A stretch of DNA of 64,000 nucleotides, taken from Sclerurus mexicanus (taxonomy: Eukaryota > Chordata > Aves > Passeriformes > Furnariidae). The DNA lies in NCBI GenBank assembly GCA_013396755.1, contig VWZF01006750.1:1482704-1546703 (forward strand). Direction: 5' to 3'. Position numbers and translations under genes: made by a program. Positions 26,195-37,816 of this stretch are shown here, in pieces. A model generated the notes under the pieces. The model made no database searches. It saw nothing but the letters and a program-made list of their open reading frames with translations, and was not told where the DNA came from. Position 1 is the stretch's first letter, and every line of letters begins with the position of its first letter.

Positions 26195-26372
26195 GCCTTG
26201 GGGAACAGGCTGCCCACAGAAAGGAATCACAGCCCCTGGAATTGTTTAAAAAATGTGTAAATATGGTTCATAGGGACATGATTTAGTGGTGGATCTGGCA
26301 GTGTTAGGTTAGTGGTTGGACTCAATGGTCTTAGAGGTCCTTTCAAACTTGAATGATTATATGATTCCATGA
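26195..26372 (+). mobile_element. CR1 LINE 3' end fragment
   Basis: Plus-strand CR1 tail. It contains 'gaacaggctgcccacagaaa' and the 3' UTR blocks 'ggttagtggttggactcaat' and 'ggtcttagaggtcctttcaa', and finishes TGATTATATGATTCCATGA. Only the last part of ORF2 and the 3' UTR are present, the usual 5'-truncated form. Confidence 0.9.
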
Positions 26373-28589
26373 AAAAATAGAGAGGTTTTCAACAGAGAAT
26401 GGAAATATTAAGACTACAGTTTTGCAAAAGCATTGGAAATACTTTGTAATTCCTGTGCAGCTTTAAAATGGCAGGAAAAAGAGAATGCAAGAAGATAATA
26501 TAGAAATTCAGCTGGCTACCTGCAAAAACCTCATAAGGCTGCCTAGTTAACATGCACTGGAAGAGGTAATCCATAGCATATGCCAGAATTTCCTAATCTT
26601 GGTCTGGCTCCACAATATTAGTCCTATTTATAGACTGCAAAATTAGAATAGACCAAAGTGATTTTTTAGTCTGATATTCTGTGTAAGAGAGACGTGAACA
26701 TTCCCCTACATTAATTCTTGATACAAGTCCAAGAGTCAATTTAGCTAGTCCATTAGTTTTCAACCTTTTGCAATTTGCATACCTTTAAACTTTCCAATAG
26801 GTTTGAAGATGCTGTATGTCAACTGACAATCAACTTGCACTTCTTAGTTGCCTAAGATCCCTTCAGAGTCACCCCTGGACCACCAGGTGTTTACAAGCAC
26901 ATGAAAAGCACATATATCTTTAAAAAAATCATCCAATCTTAATTTTAAATAAATTAAATGAAATTTTTAAATTGAGGAAAAAGGAGTCCTTCACAATCCT
27001 GAGTAAGAAATTACCAGCATGGAAAAAAGCTCACCATTTCTCACATGAATTTCTCTGTTTTCATCTCCTGGAAAGTATATGCTGTGTCTGTTTGCCAGCT
27101 AGCCTGAAAAATCCTCCATTACCACACTCCTCTCTTGATGTGGTCTCTCAGAGAGTGATCACATTGCCCTTTTGCCTTCCCTTTGATAAGGTAAATGGAT
27201 TAAGCTTTCCCCAGCCACACTACAGGGCATATTTTCCCACCCATTAATCATTCCCCATTATAGTGTAAACAAATCCAAAATGTATTAAATACATTCTTCG
27301 TATTTCTCTGTTCATACTTATGTCACTGTCTGGTTTAAAAGACAATTTTATCTGACTAAGTTATAGATCATTAAGCTGAAAAAAAGTTTGCCCGTTACTG
27401 CTGTTTCACCATCTTGCCCCATCTTGTCTCATTAGCAGGAACTGATTGAGCATGAAGGTGTTCTCTGGCTGTCAGTAGATAAAGTAGGTGCTCTTGGCTT
27501 TCATCTGTTCTGAATTCTCCTTGTCTCATTATCTTCACAAGGTCAGATTCTTTGACACCAGGACTGCTTGCTTAGCACTCCATTCTGGTAATTACTTGCC
27601 TGGCAACCTTAACCATAAGTAGATTGCATGTATATGGCAGCAATGAAAGTATCAGCATACAGGCCAACAGCCATATATCCATATAACACAAATACCATTA
27701 GAAATGTGTTCATTCTACTGATGTAATTGCTCTGCTTCTGTATTATCATACTGCTGCAAGCACGATACACACATTAAAATGCACCGTTTATATTACAGCA
27801 CTGAAACTGAAGTTGCAATTCAGCTCTCTTTTAGGATCAATCCCATAGCTTTTTTTTCCCCACAAAACTCACAAATGGTTTATGCAGAAAAGGCTAAGCT
27901 GCACTTCTTCTTTGAATCTTCTTTTATCCTCTTTTACAAAGACATACTCAGCTCCTGGAATTATGAAGTTGGTAGAAGACTTTGGGAAATTCTGGATGGT
28001 GACATCCATTGCTGGTGCAAAGACTATCCTCAAATCAGTGCACAGCCTTCTGCAAAATAAATGCATCCTCTTTGATCTATTTATTGTGAGAAAGTAAAAA
28101 ATGTATACTGTGATGGATGCCTATTACATCTCTCTTTTTTATTCCATTTTATGTTCACAAAATTACTTCTGCTACAACAAATCTTATCTCCACCGTTCAT
28201 CAACAATAGTCAAATTGTATTTGAGTCACTTTCTTCTGCAAAGTTTTAAGAATAATATATATGTTGTTTATATTCCAAGAAAATCCATGGATAGGATAAA
28301 AATGTGAATGCCTCATATTTTGGCAAAATGCCTAAATAAAAATACTTTCATATCACTACAGTTCAAACTCATTTATACCAGATTTAAACATCCTTCTTTT
28401 GTTAATGCATTTCATTGTCTGATCACCTCATTCTTCTTAATATATCAGCACTATTTAGATTTATGACAAAGCTTTCAAATCACCCACACAATGTACTTTC
28501 AAAGGTGGTGGTGTATCTAAATAAAAATCTGTCCATAAGGCACTGGTAGTAGATACCATGTTGTACTTACATTGTACAATTTATTGATG

Positions 28590-28705
28590 GCGGTCACATC
28601 ATCCACATTTCACAGATGGAAAAAGTGATGCCCTGAGAAATTAGATGAGTTGGCACTAATTGTACAGCAAGTTAGAAATAAAAATTAGACCTGCTGCCTC
28701 CTAGG
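28590..28705 (+). repeat. MIR-like SINE remnant
   Basis: The stretch 'catccacatttcacagatgg' followed by 'aaaaagtgatgccctgagaa', 'attagatgag' and 'gtacagcaag' follows the MIR core/3' half (cattttacagatgaggaaactgaggc... gaggttaagtga... cacacagctag). Spacing between blocks is preserved, and divergence is high as expected for such an old element. Confidence 0.6.
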
Positions 28706-29458
28706 TTCAGAATCTAATCAGTTTAGCTTGTTATATTTTGACCCCTCTAACAGCCACAGCCTCACACTCAGATGCAAACCCACAGGCCCACTTTTATCTA
28801 TCAGAAAGCCCTTGGTTTGCTTCCAACCCTCTCCACAGCTTACAGCCCTGCCTCCAGGCTCAGTGTATTTCCTACCACCCTATTCCCTGCTCACCACCTG
28901 TGGTCACAGAAAATCTGTCCTCACCTCATAGCTGTCTTCAGTAATGGGGATCTTTCTCCAAACAGAAGTCATGACCCCTTCCCATTCAATTCAAAAGCCC
29001 ATTTAAAGGCCACTGACAACACCTTACCAAAGTGCCTCACAGAAATCCAGGTTTCATCCCTTATTGCCTTTACCTGCACCCAAACACTCTAAATGAGCTG
29101 TGCTTTATTTACCAGCATCGAGGTACCTATAGTAGCTGAGTCTCTTAGTTCTCAATATACAGGCTTTACTTCTTGTCATACCTCTCTACCCTTCTGTCTG
29201 GTAATCTCTGCAAGTTCTCTTTAGCACAATGAGGGTCAGAATCAGCCTTAGCACCTGAAGCCCAAGCTGCATTTTTCCAGAACAACCCTCTTACCAGCTG
29301 TAAGGAGGCATTCACTGGAACATGGTCTGTCTATGGACAGCATGTGTCCTGACATCCCCAGTATCTGGTCCACTCTTTAATGCTTTTTACTGGATTCAGT
29401 GGTGCCACAAAGGATACGGTGCATATCTGTGACACAGAACATTGTCTCCTGTCTTGGA

Positions 29459-29493
29459 CTGAAAATATGTAAGTGCCTATTACATATTTTCAG
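29459..29493. repeat. Perfect 14-bp inverted repeat with 7-nt loop
   Basis: The left arm CTGAAAATATGTAA (29459-29472) is exactly complementary to the right arm TTACATATTTTCAG (29480-29493), with the 7-nt loop GTGCCTA between them. Base pairing does not extend further. It lies in non-repetitive sequence. It could form a hairpin in RNA or DNA; no function is assigned. Confidence 0.9.
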
Positions 29494-31073
29494 GGATACT
29501 AATATATTTAAGGAAATTCTTTTTGCCTTGTGCTCTTCTGTGCAGTTTTGAATATCAAATAGGGAGGTGTGAATTTAATCAGACAGAGTAGAATATACTA
29601 TTATTATCATCATTTAATAGTAAAAAGATGAAAATTCATATTCAGGAATGTTTGGCAAATAAATTAATTATGACAGGGGAAACCTGTCAAATCTTTCATT
29701 TCACTAGGAAAAGCAGATCATTGTATTCACTGATTGTTTCACTTAGTGCAGAAGCCTCAATCCACTGGTTGGTTGAAACTGGCCAAAGAGCCAGAGCATT
29801 AGCACCAAGTCCGAGGCATTTGTTCAGCCTCTCACAGTGTGCAGTTCACAGAGGCTGATAAACAAGCAATTAAATGAAAGCCATTGTATATCTTTGTGTT
29901 TATTTCAGTTCCAAAAGTGACCTGTATGGTACAAATAACAAGGTGCAACATGTTTGCAAACTCCAGGTGGATGATCCACCTTCCACTCTCTTTCCCAAGG
30001 ATCCTGAGGACCTTGTTTCCTTCTCTGCTCCCCCTCCTTTGAAGACCAACTAATTTCAGTCCTTCCTCTTCCCCACATCTTCCAACTTAGAAGGACTTTT
30101 GAGTCCTCAATTCAGTCAGGAAAGAGTTTCAGTCTTGCTCACAAAAGATTATCACCTACCCTCTTCTGCCTTGTAGAGCTGGTGCTCTGGGCACATGGGT
30201 TTTGGGTTTGGTTTTGGTGGGGTTTTTTTGCCACAGGGTAAACAAAGTCAGCTAGTTACTGCTTGGCAGTACCTTAGGCAGTCTGTGATCATGTGTTTAC
30301 CATCAGTATAGGCAGCAGACAAGTCTCAGTGTGAAGTTTTTTTTCTCATTCTTAAATTTGTAGAAATATATACCTTTCTGACATATGGCAGCCACAAGAG
30401 GGATCAATGCATCTAGTGTTTTCCTTTGTGGGATGGTGGCTCTTGAGGAGACACAAAGACTGAGAGAAGGAACGAGGATTTAATCAGAATGTATTAAAAA
30501 AGCGATGAGTTACTTATAGTAAGAAGAGGAATTTGTCAGGGACAAAAAAAGAAAAACCCAGGGTGAAAGCCAGAGAAGAATGCTTTAACAGGTGCACTTT
30601 GACTGGAGAGAAGTCATGGGAAAAAAAAACCAAAATAAGATTTACAGTAAATGAAGTAAAAAAAGGAGAAAAAATAATAAGTCAGCATCTTAGATGCTGA
30701 AATCTTAAAATTTCAGACTACTTGGGCTTAAAAACTATAATTCTTTTTAAGAGTATAGGAAGGAATATCCCATGAAATGGACCCCAGGCAGCTGCTGTGA
30801 GAATGACTATAGTAGACCTATTCAAGCAGAATGTTTTACCAGTTTTCCAGGACCTCATTCATAAACATCAAGGTGTAGGATGGGACCTTTAGATTGTGCT
30901 CTGCAGTCTTACAGCCCACATCTACTGTCTTCCTTATTATATGGTCAGGATAATATAGATACTTCTCCCAGATAAAAAAAAATTCAGAATCTTCATGATC
31001 ACTTGTATGTTTAAATGGGAATTCTGTCTTCTGAATCACTGAGGTTTCACTTTTTTTCATTACAGAACATTGA

Positions 31074-32100
31074 CCATAGAGTCATTTACATCAGAAGGGA
31101 CCTCTAGAGATCATCTAGTACAAAGCCACTGCTATGGACAAGGACATATATCACTAGCTGAGGTCGCTCAAAGCCCCATTCAGCTTGACCTTGAACACTT
31201 CTAATGATGGGGCATTCTCAGCTGCTCTGGACAACCTGTTCTAGTGTCTCAGCACCCTCATCATAAAAAAAAAAATTAAAAAAAATCCTTATATCTAGTC
31301 TAAATCTACCCTTTCTCATTTTAAAATTGCCAACTCTTATTCTGTCACTATAGGTCTTGGTAAAATGCCTCTTTACATCTTTCTTATAGGCCTTCATTAA
31401 GTATTGAAAGGCTGCAGTAAAGTTTCCCCAGAGCCTTCTCTTTCCAGGCTGAACAACCTCAACTCTTTTTTTTTTTTTTTATGCATACCAGGATATGATT
31501 GGCTTTCTGGGCTGCAAGTGCTCTTTTCTGGCTCATGTCCAGTTTTTCACTCACCATGATCTCCAAATCCTTCTGCGTAGGGCTGCTCTCAAACTATTCA
31601 CCCCTCAGCCTGTTTTCATATTGTGGATTGCTCCAGTGCAGGTCCAGGACCTTACATTTGGTCTTGTTGAACTTCATGAGCTTTACAAGGGCGCAGTCCT
31701 CTAGCCTATCAAGATCTCTCTGTATGGCATCTCTTTCCTCAAGGACACCAGCTTCAGCACTCAACTTGGTTGTACCAACAAACTTGTGGAGGGTGCACTC
31801 TATTCCACTGTCTTTCATTAATAAAGCTGTTAAACAGTACTGATCCCAATATGGAGTTCTGAAGAAGAGCACTGCAACCGATCCCCAGTTGGACACTGAG
31901 CCATTGATTGTAGCTCTTTGGCCACAGCCATCCAACCAATTCCTTATTCATCAAATGGTACATCCACCAAGCCCATTCCTCTCAAATTCAATGATGACTA
32001 CATTGTATGGGCCTGTGTCAAAGGCCTAATAGAAGTCAAGATGTTCACTCTTAGTTTCAAGCTGTGCAAGATTCCCTATTGATAACTAATAAGATAACAA
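31074..32100 (-). mobile_element. CR1 LINE, 3' half, minus strand
   Basis: Read on the minus strand, this copy starts in the reverse transcriptase (HLDFY then AFDTGPYNVV, the motif A region, with a stop). It continues through IRNWLDGCGQRATINGS and 'DSGIECTLHKFVGTTKLSAE' (motif C region: the catalytic ADD of CR1 is replaced here by VGT), then RDAIQRDLDRLE and LMKFNKTKCKVL, and ends in the 3' UTR at 31074 (CATAGAGTCA complement). A frame at 31594-31935 remains open over 113 codons of this. Two A/T-run expansions (31266-31285, 31466-31480) sit inside. It is inactive. Confidence 0.95.
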
Positions 32101-35100
32101 AATCTACTTTCTGCCTCTCAGTCCTTTTAGTCCAGGCCCTGTTTCAATGCCTTTCCTGAATTACAATCTCTTCAGCTGTACTGCTCTCTGCTTACTTTGG
32201 GAAGTTTATGTCTCTTCAAACACATACACTTTACAAATTGAGCAATTATAAATAAATCCAAAGTGCAGTCTGACAACTGCAGCAACACATCTTCCCCTCA
32301 TGTCTTCATGTCTTTACTCAGTTTTAGGAAAGAAAACAGCCAAGCCCATGCTCTAGTTCAGTTCCTATGTCCAAGGCAGGCAAAAAAAAAAAAAAAAAGT
32401 TAGCTATGATGGTAGATACTTATTCATCAGCAAGTATTGCAATATCAGCAACTGAGGTCTTTGATCCTAAGAAAAATATACATTTTTCCCCTTTATGGGT
32501 TTTGAATTAGTTAACACTAAAATTGTTGTCACAGACAAAGGAATCACAGTTTACAGAGGAATATGTGATTAGGCCTCATGGTTAGGACTTGACACCTTCT
32601 GAGCTCACTGATTGGCCCTTGATCTCCATCTCTTTTTGGGAAGTTGGAATCATTCATATTTGCAGTAAAGTGCTGAGCTTTAATGGCTCATTGGCCATTC
32701 AAGGAGAGGGAGACAGGTGTTGATGAATCTCAGTGCTGTAGTCCTAAACATCATTTCTATGAGAAAAATCTCTGTGATCAGATTGAGGGTTTTATTCCTG
32801 ATCTGAAATGAAAATTGCAAACATTGATACTGTGAGGGAATATTATAAAAATAACTAATTTCAGAAAAAAGTATGCATGTTTCAGTAAGGTATTTTTCAT
32901 TGAGATACAGGAATAGCACTCCTTTGTCAGCCAAACTTCTGGCTATTTCTGGGAAAATCTAACATCTCACTGAGTTCTTTGGTATCTAATCCATACCCAA
33001 CCTCAAATCAGAGAATATTAAGAATTAACATGCTTGCAGGCCTTGTTCACCATTACATCACAAGAAGGCCAGAGCTGTGAAGACCATGGTTTGCCCTCAT
33101 TCCAGTGACAGAAACACCAGAACCTCTGTCTTATGTGAAAATTGTGTCCCATAGTCCTCCTGCAGAGACAAGACATGAGTTCTGGCTAGAAGTGTTAAGT
33201 GCTATGCTTGCTCCCTCACAGCTCTGGAAAAGTGAGCTAACTGAGCTGCCCTAACATTGCAAAACCTGAAAGCCCTGGGCTTGTCATTCCATGATGATCT
33301 GACCCATAAGACTGCCACAAATATTCAGTTCCTGGGAAGTCCAGGCTTCCAAACAGCTGAGCAAAAACCACTGACATCACTGAAAGCAAATTGTTTCGAT
33401 GAAATGCTTTATGGAGGTGAGATTTTCCAGCAAAATCTTGTTTCAACTGGAAATCAGCAGCCATCTCTGCCGTGGAACGGCTGAAGTCAGCTGGGTTTGT
33501 GCAACACAGTCAATATCACATTAAGTGGAAGTTTGTCTCAATAAAAATGAAGTGCAGACAAAGAGGAAGATTGTATAAACCTTTCCCATAGTAGTTAAAA
33601 CTTAGCTCCTCTGAAGAATATCCACATTACCCTCATGCACCACCAAAGTCCCACTTAGGATGCTTTGTCAGACCTAAGTGATGCATGAGTCCTCTGGTGG
33701 CACTCTGCACAAGGGTCAACTCATCCCAATGAGCATTGATGAAGTATGGTTCTGTATCCCTAAGTTTAACCTAGAACTGCAGATCCAGCTATCTCAGCAG
33801 TTTCCTTAGATGCTGCCTCTGCAGCATGTTAAGAGTTTCCCACCAGTATTAAAACCATTGACCCAGCCCAGGTTGTTTTATTTCCTCATTTACCCAGGGA
33901 GAAAGACTCTGATTTTTTTTATTATTATTATTTTTTGTGAAGGACAATGTATGACAAGTCTTACTGGGTCTTCTTCAATGTAAACAGGCAATAATTCTTA
34001 AGGTCAAACAAGTACAGATTCTCAGGAATGAATAATTAATAGGCATATACAAAATGTCAGAGCTCAAGTTTCTAGGTTTTGCTAAAACACAGACAAATTG
34101 AAATCTGACAAAAACAAATTGTGTTTAATAACCCTTAAAGACGTGATCCCTGAAGCATTCCGTAGTACTCAAGTCTCCCCCTGTCCAACTTCTTTCATCT
34201 TCATTTACACCAGACAAAGACTAGTGAAAATAATGCTCGAACTTTAAGTAATAGAATCAGTTATAAAATCACTTACTTTATCACACATTAAATGCTTTTG
34301 CTCATTCTTGCTTCTTTTTAACCTTCCCGACATTTTTAGTGACTGCAGTTTCCAACTGCAGAGAACCATTCCCTGCTGAAGTAGCCCAGTGCCACAGGAG
34401 TGGTGTTACGCAGGCACAAAACGAAGCACATCTTTTGCCCTCTGCTCTCCAAGGTGATGCCAAACCTTGTGACTATAGATGACACAACACTGAGCTCCAG
34501 TTACCAAGCCAGAGATATGAGACAATATATATAGTCCCTGGCTAATTCTGTTTAGTGGATTATAGTTGACTCAGAGCAAGGGCAGAGTGGCATCACATTA
34601 TGGGGAAATCAAAACTAGTATATAACTTTTGGCTTATGCCTCTTATGTAAATCTTTAAATCTGTGATGTCAGCCTGACATTGGTATCAGTCCAACTTTAT
34701 CATCAGTCCATAAAAAGTGAACTGCTTCTGAATTATGTCAATGCTGAATACGTCTCACCAAAAGTGCAAAATCAGGCAACTTACTAATAATGAAACAAAG
34801 AGAGAACATTAAACTGTTGCTATTTATTCCACAGTGACCTTCTGGAGGCTTCTTGGCTAGATTTATAGATCAGCCCTTCAACTTAGAACTCTAAAACAGA
34901 ATATCCCACAGAATTATGCAGTTGCAGGTAGTGGGCAGTCAAACTGGATATGTCTGAAGTGAAGTGAAATTAAAATATAATGAGGAATGACTGTTCAGAA
35001 GGGAAATCACATGTGAAGTCCTCTGCTTTCAGAAGGAGAAAAAACCCCACATCAGAAGGACGTCAAATGCTCCAAAAATTTTACTCCTCAATGTGTGCCA

Positions 35101-36569
35101 TTTACCCTAGCAGTGCATTTAGGCACCTCTTGTACGTGTTGCATTCAAAGAAAAGACATTTTCTCATGAACATCACTTAGCATATGCATGGGAAATACTT
35201 GGAGTACTCATCAGTATTAATGAAAGAGTGAATGATTACCTCAACACAGAATCATTCAGAATATTGAAATATGCAGAGCATTCAGAATATCTGAATTCTA
35301 AGATGTTTCTCAGTATACATTGTTGGTTGATTAGCTGGGAAAATTCTGCAGCATTTATCCTATATTTTCAGCGAAGTGGCCTAAGTGACAAAAAGAATCA
35401 AGCAGCACTCTGGACACCAAAATCTCCTCTTGCTGTGAACAGACACAGTTGGTCAGTCAAACAACCATCCAGTCAATCGATCACATATACAACCTATTTA
35501 TATATATATAGACAGAAGCAGCCTTAGCCCTTGAACTGCAAAATTGGAGGCTCCCAGGCAGAAAGCTCAATGAATCCTTGGAGACTGAACAAGGCACGGA
35601 GCAGTAGCTGCTGGTACTTACTATCCAATGCCCCACATCCACAATGTGGATTATAATTGCCAAAAAAAATATTTATTTTGCTTAAAAGACTAGCTAAAAG
35701 TCGAGGAGACACATAAAGAAGACATGAGAGGTGAGGCCTGTGGGCAGAATATTAAGACTTGAGGGGAACATGCTTAAGAACTCCATCATGCTCTCTCAGG
35801 CAGTGCCTATACTAACAAATAAAGCCAGTCTCAGGGCAAAGGCTCAAGCCCATGATCACTCACTGTGTCAGCATGCTGCCTGGTGCAGTTTTGGTCTGTG
35901 CCAAGCAGCAGCAGCCTGTGCTGCCTGGGATAGCTCAGAGCACAGCACTTGCTGCAGCTCATGCCCAGGTGGTGGATTGGACATAGCCACCCCCTGCTTC
36001 AAGGGGGGGCAAGAATTTAGGCATGTGGAAGTGAATGTATCGTGTTGTTTGGCCTCACTGCCAGAAGCCTGTCCTGCACTATTTTTCAGCAGTAGCAAAG
36101 GCATGGCTTAGTGAAGCTTTTGCCAAAAGATGTGGGTTTTTTCCACATCCTTCTGTTTGCCTTTGCATGTCAAATTGGCATGAGATCTCACACTCTGCAG
36201 CAGCTGTATGCATAGTGACAAGTCAGCTCTATCCCTCTGAGACTTCTCCACACCTAATCTGGAGCCCCAGCAGAATCTTTATCCTCAGTTGTGACATAGT
36301 TCTAGGAGTTTCTCATTAGCTCCTCTCAGATAGATGAGACTTTAGACCCATATTTCATGTTTACCAGTTTTACACTTCTGAAGAAAAAAGCAATTCTCCC
36401 TTTTGTTGTTCAAGTACTAGTTTCATACCTTTCTGTGAGAATACAAGGAATACAATATTTCCTCTTTCTATGGTCATTCAAAAATTACATAAAAACTTGT
36501 GCTCCAAACTGAAAAATATTCATACTTGAGACAAATAAATAAAGTTTTAATTTTGTACCATAGATTGCA
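32101..36569. other. Intergenic sequence, no gene seen
   Basis: AT-rich unique DNA with simple-repeat scraps: poly(A) at 32382-32398 and a T/ATT run at about 33915-33937. Open frames are 126 codons or shorter (35731-36111) without domains. No RNA gene or transposon recognised. Confidence 0.6.
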
Positions 36570-36975
36570 TGTCGTTGATGGGACGGACGATAAAAAGCAG
36601 GCGAAGATCCCGAACAGATAAAAGTGAAACTTTCCTTTATTAATTAATCATCTCCCTCTCCTATATTTTCCACACACTTACTTTTATATATTTCCTAAGT
36701 GTACGTGCACTAACATTATTGGTGCTCATGACACACACACAATCACCTATTGGCCACAGTTACAAACTAGTGTCTGTACAAACTCGTCCAGGTTTCTTAT
36801 CGTACGCTTCTCATGGGTTCTCAGTCTCTGCAAGTTGTTTATCTTCATGGGCACACAACAATCTGGCCAAGGTCAAATTCTTCTTCCTCCGTCAAGGGAT
36901 CCGCAGGCCAGCTGCAGTTTCCCACAATTGCATGATTTTGTTTGCCTAGCCTAAGTCATCTTTTTCTGTGTTACA
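36570..36975 (-). mobile_element. Solo LTR of an avian endogenous retrovirus, minus strand
   Basis: Read on the minus strand, a 406-bp element starts TGTAACAC (36975 leftward) and ends CAACGACA (36570), giving TGT...ACA termini. It carries a TATA-like ATATATAAAAG (plus-strand complement around 36681-36692) and, about 45 nt downstream, AATAAA (complement of 36637-36642). A CpG-richer U5-like end follows (complement of 36571-36600). This order (U3 with TATA, R with poly(A) signal, U5) is diagnostic of an LTR. No internal retroviral sequence or primer-binding site adjoins it, so it is a solo LTR. I could not find a matching target-site duplication. CpG retention in the U5 end suggests it is younger than the LTR at 3.2 kb. 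Confidence 0.72.
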
Positions 36976-37781
36976 CCCTGATTCATTACCTTGATGTCCA
37001 GATAAAGGAAACAAACATATTGAAGTAATACAACAGTAAACTTTCTCCATGCTGATTCCACTGTGCTTCTATGCAGTTAAACCGGCCAGAGATCTTGCAA
37101 GGATGCTAAATTTCAGATATGGATAAAACTTTGTTTCTTGATGTGAATGCAATATAAAGAAACAAAGTCTAACTTCACCAAGTGATGAAAAGTCTCTAAG
37201 AAAAAGGATCAACTTCACAATAAATGTTGTTTTTTAAACTATTTATAAGTCTGGATATTGCTACTGCTAGAAACATTCCATCATACTTAAATTCCTAGTC
37301 TCAACAACATCCTATTACCAGGAATTCTACAATCTGTTACCTATTACTACTATTGAACATTTCACCTCTCAGATTCACAGAATAGATTCTGATTTCTAAA
37401 TCCACCTTTACCTTTCTAAAACGATTGTCACCACATTTATCATGGAAACTGTCAGCATCAAGGCTAGGAATAGTCACATTATCACTTCAAAGGCAGTCAT
37501 GCTTTATACGCACCTTCCCAAACTTTGAGGGCTTAAAGAATGCTTATAGATGCAGAATATAGGACGAGTCTGGGATTTGAACCTTGCTCAGCCTGAGCCA
37601 TGGGCTAACAAACTTTTTATGGATTAGTCAATTTCTAGTTTAGTGGCTGGGTTGGTCCTAATCACCACCAGCCACGCCCAGGGGACATTAGCATTTCCAA
37701 GGCGAGGCAACGCTGGTCTGCTGGGAGGAAGCTTCAGCGCTCCTCAGTGGGGAGCTAAGGATTAGGAAACCCTAGGGATAA

Positions 37782-37816
37782 AGAGAGAGATTGAGAGAGA
37801 GAGAGAGAGAGAGAGA
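37782..37816 (+). repeat. (GA)n microsatellite
   Basis: Two GA runs (37782-37790 and 37793-37816) are interrupted by TT. They lie inside a GC-richer block that may be part of an unclassified interspersed repeat. Confidence 0.95.

Larger units (their letters stand above)
26373..31073. other. Intergenic sequence, no gene seen
   Basis: Contains a MIR-like remnant (28590-28705), a perfect hairpin (29459-29493) and a G/T-rich run (30198-30230). Open frames of 60-106 codons near 28.7-29.1 kb lie in C-rich sequence and overlap in different phases; no domain is visible. Confidence 0.6.

Noticed and set aside
37572..37583. GGGATTTGAACC, the complement of a tRNA T-loop/B-box, as a possible tRNA or tRNA-derived SINE
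   Set aside because: No matching A-box, acceptor stem or anticodon arm could be found at the right distance on the minus strand.
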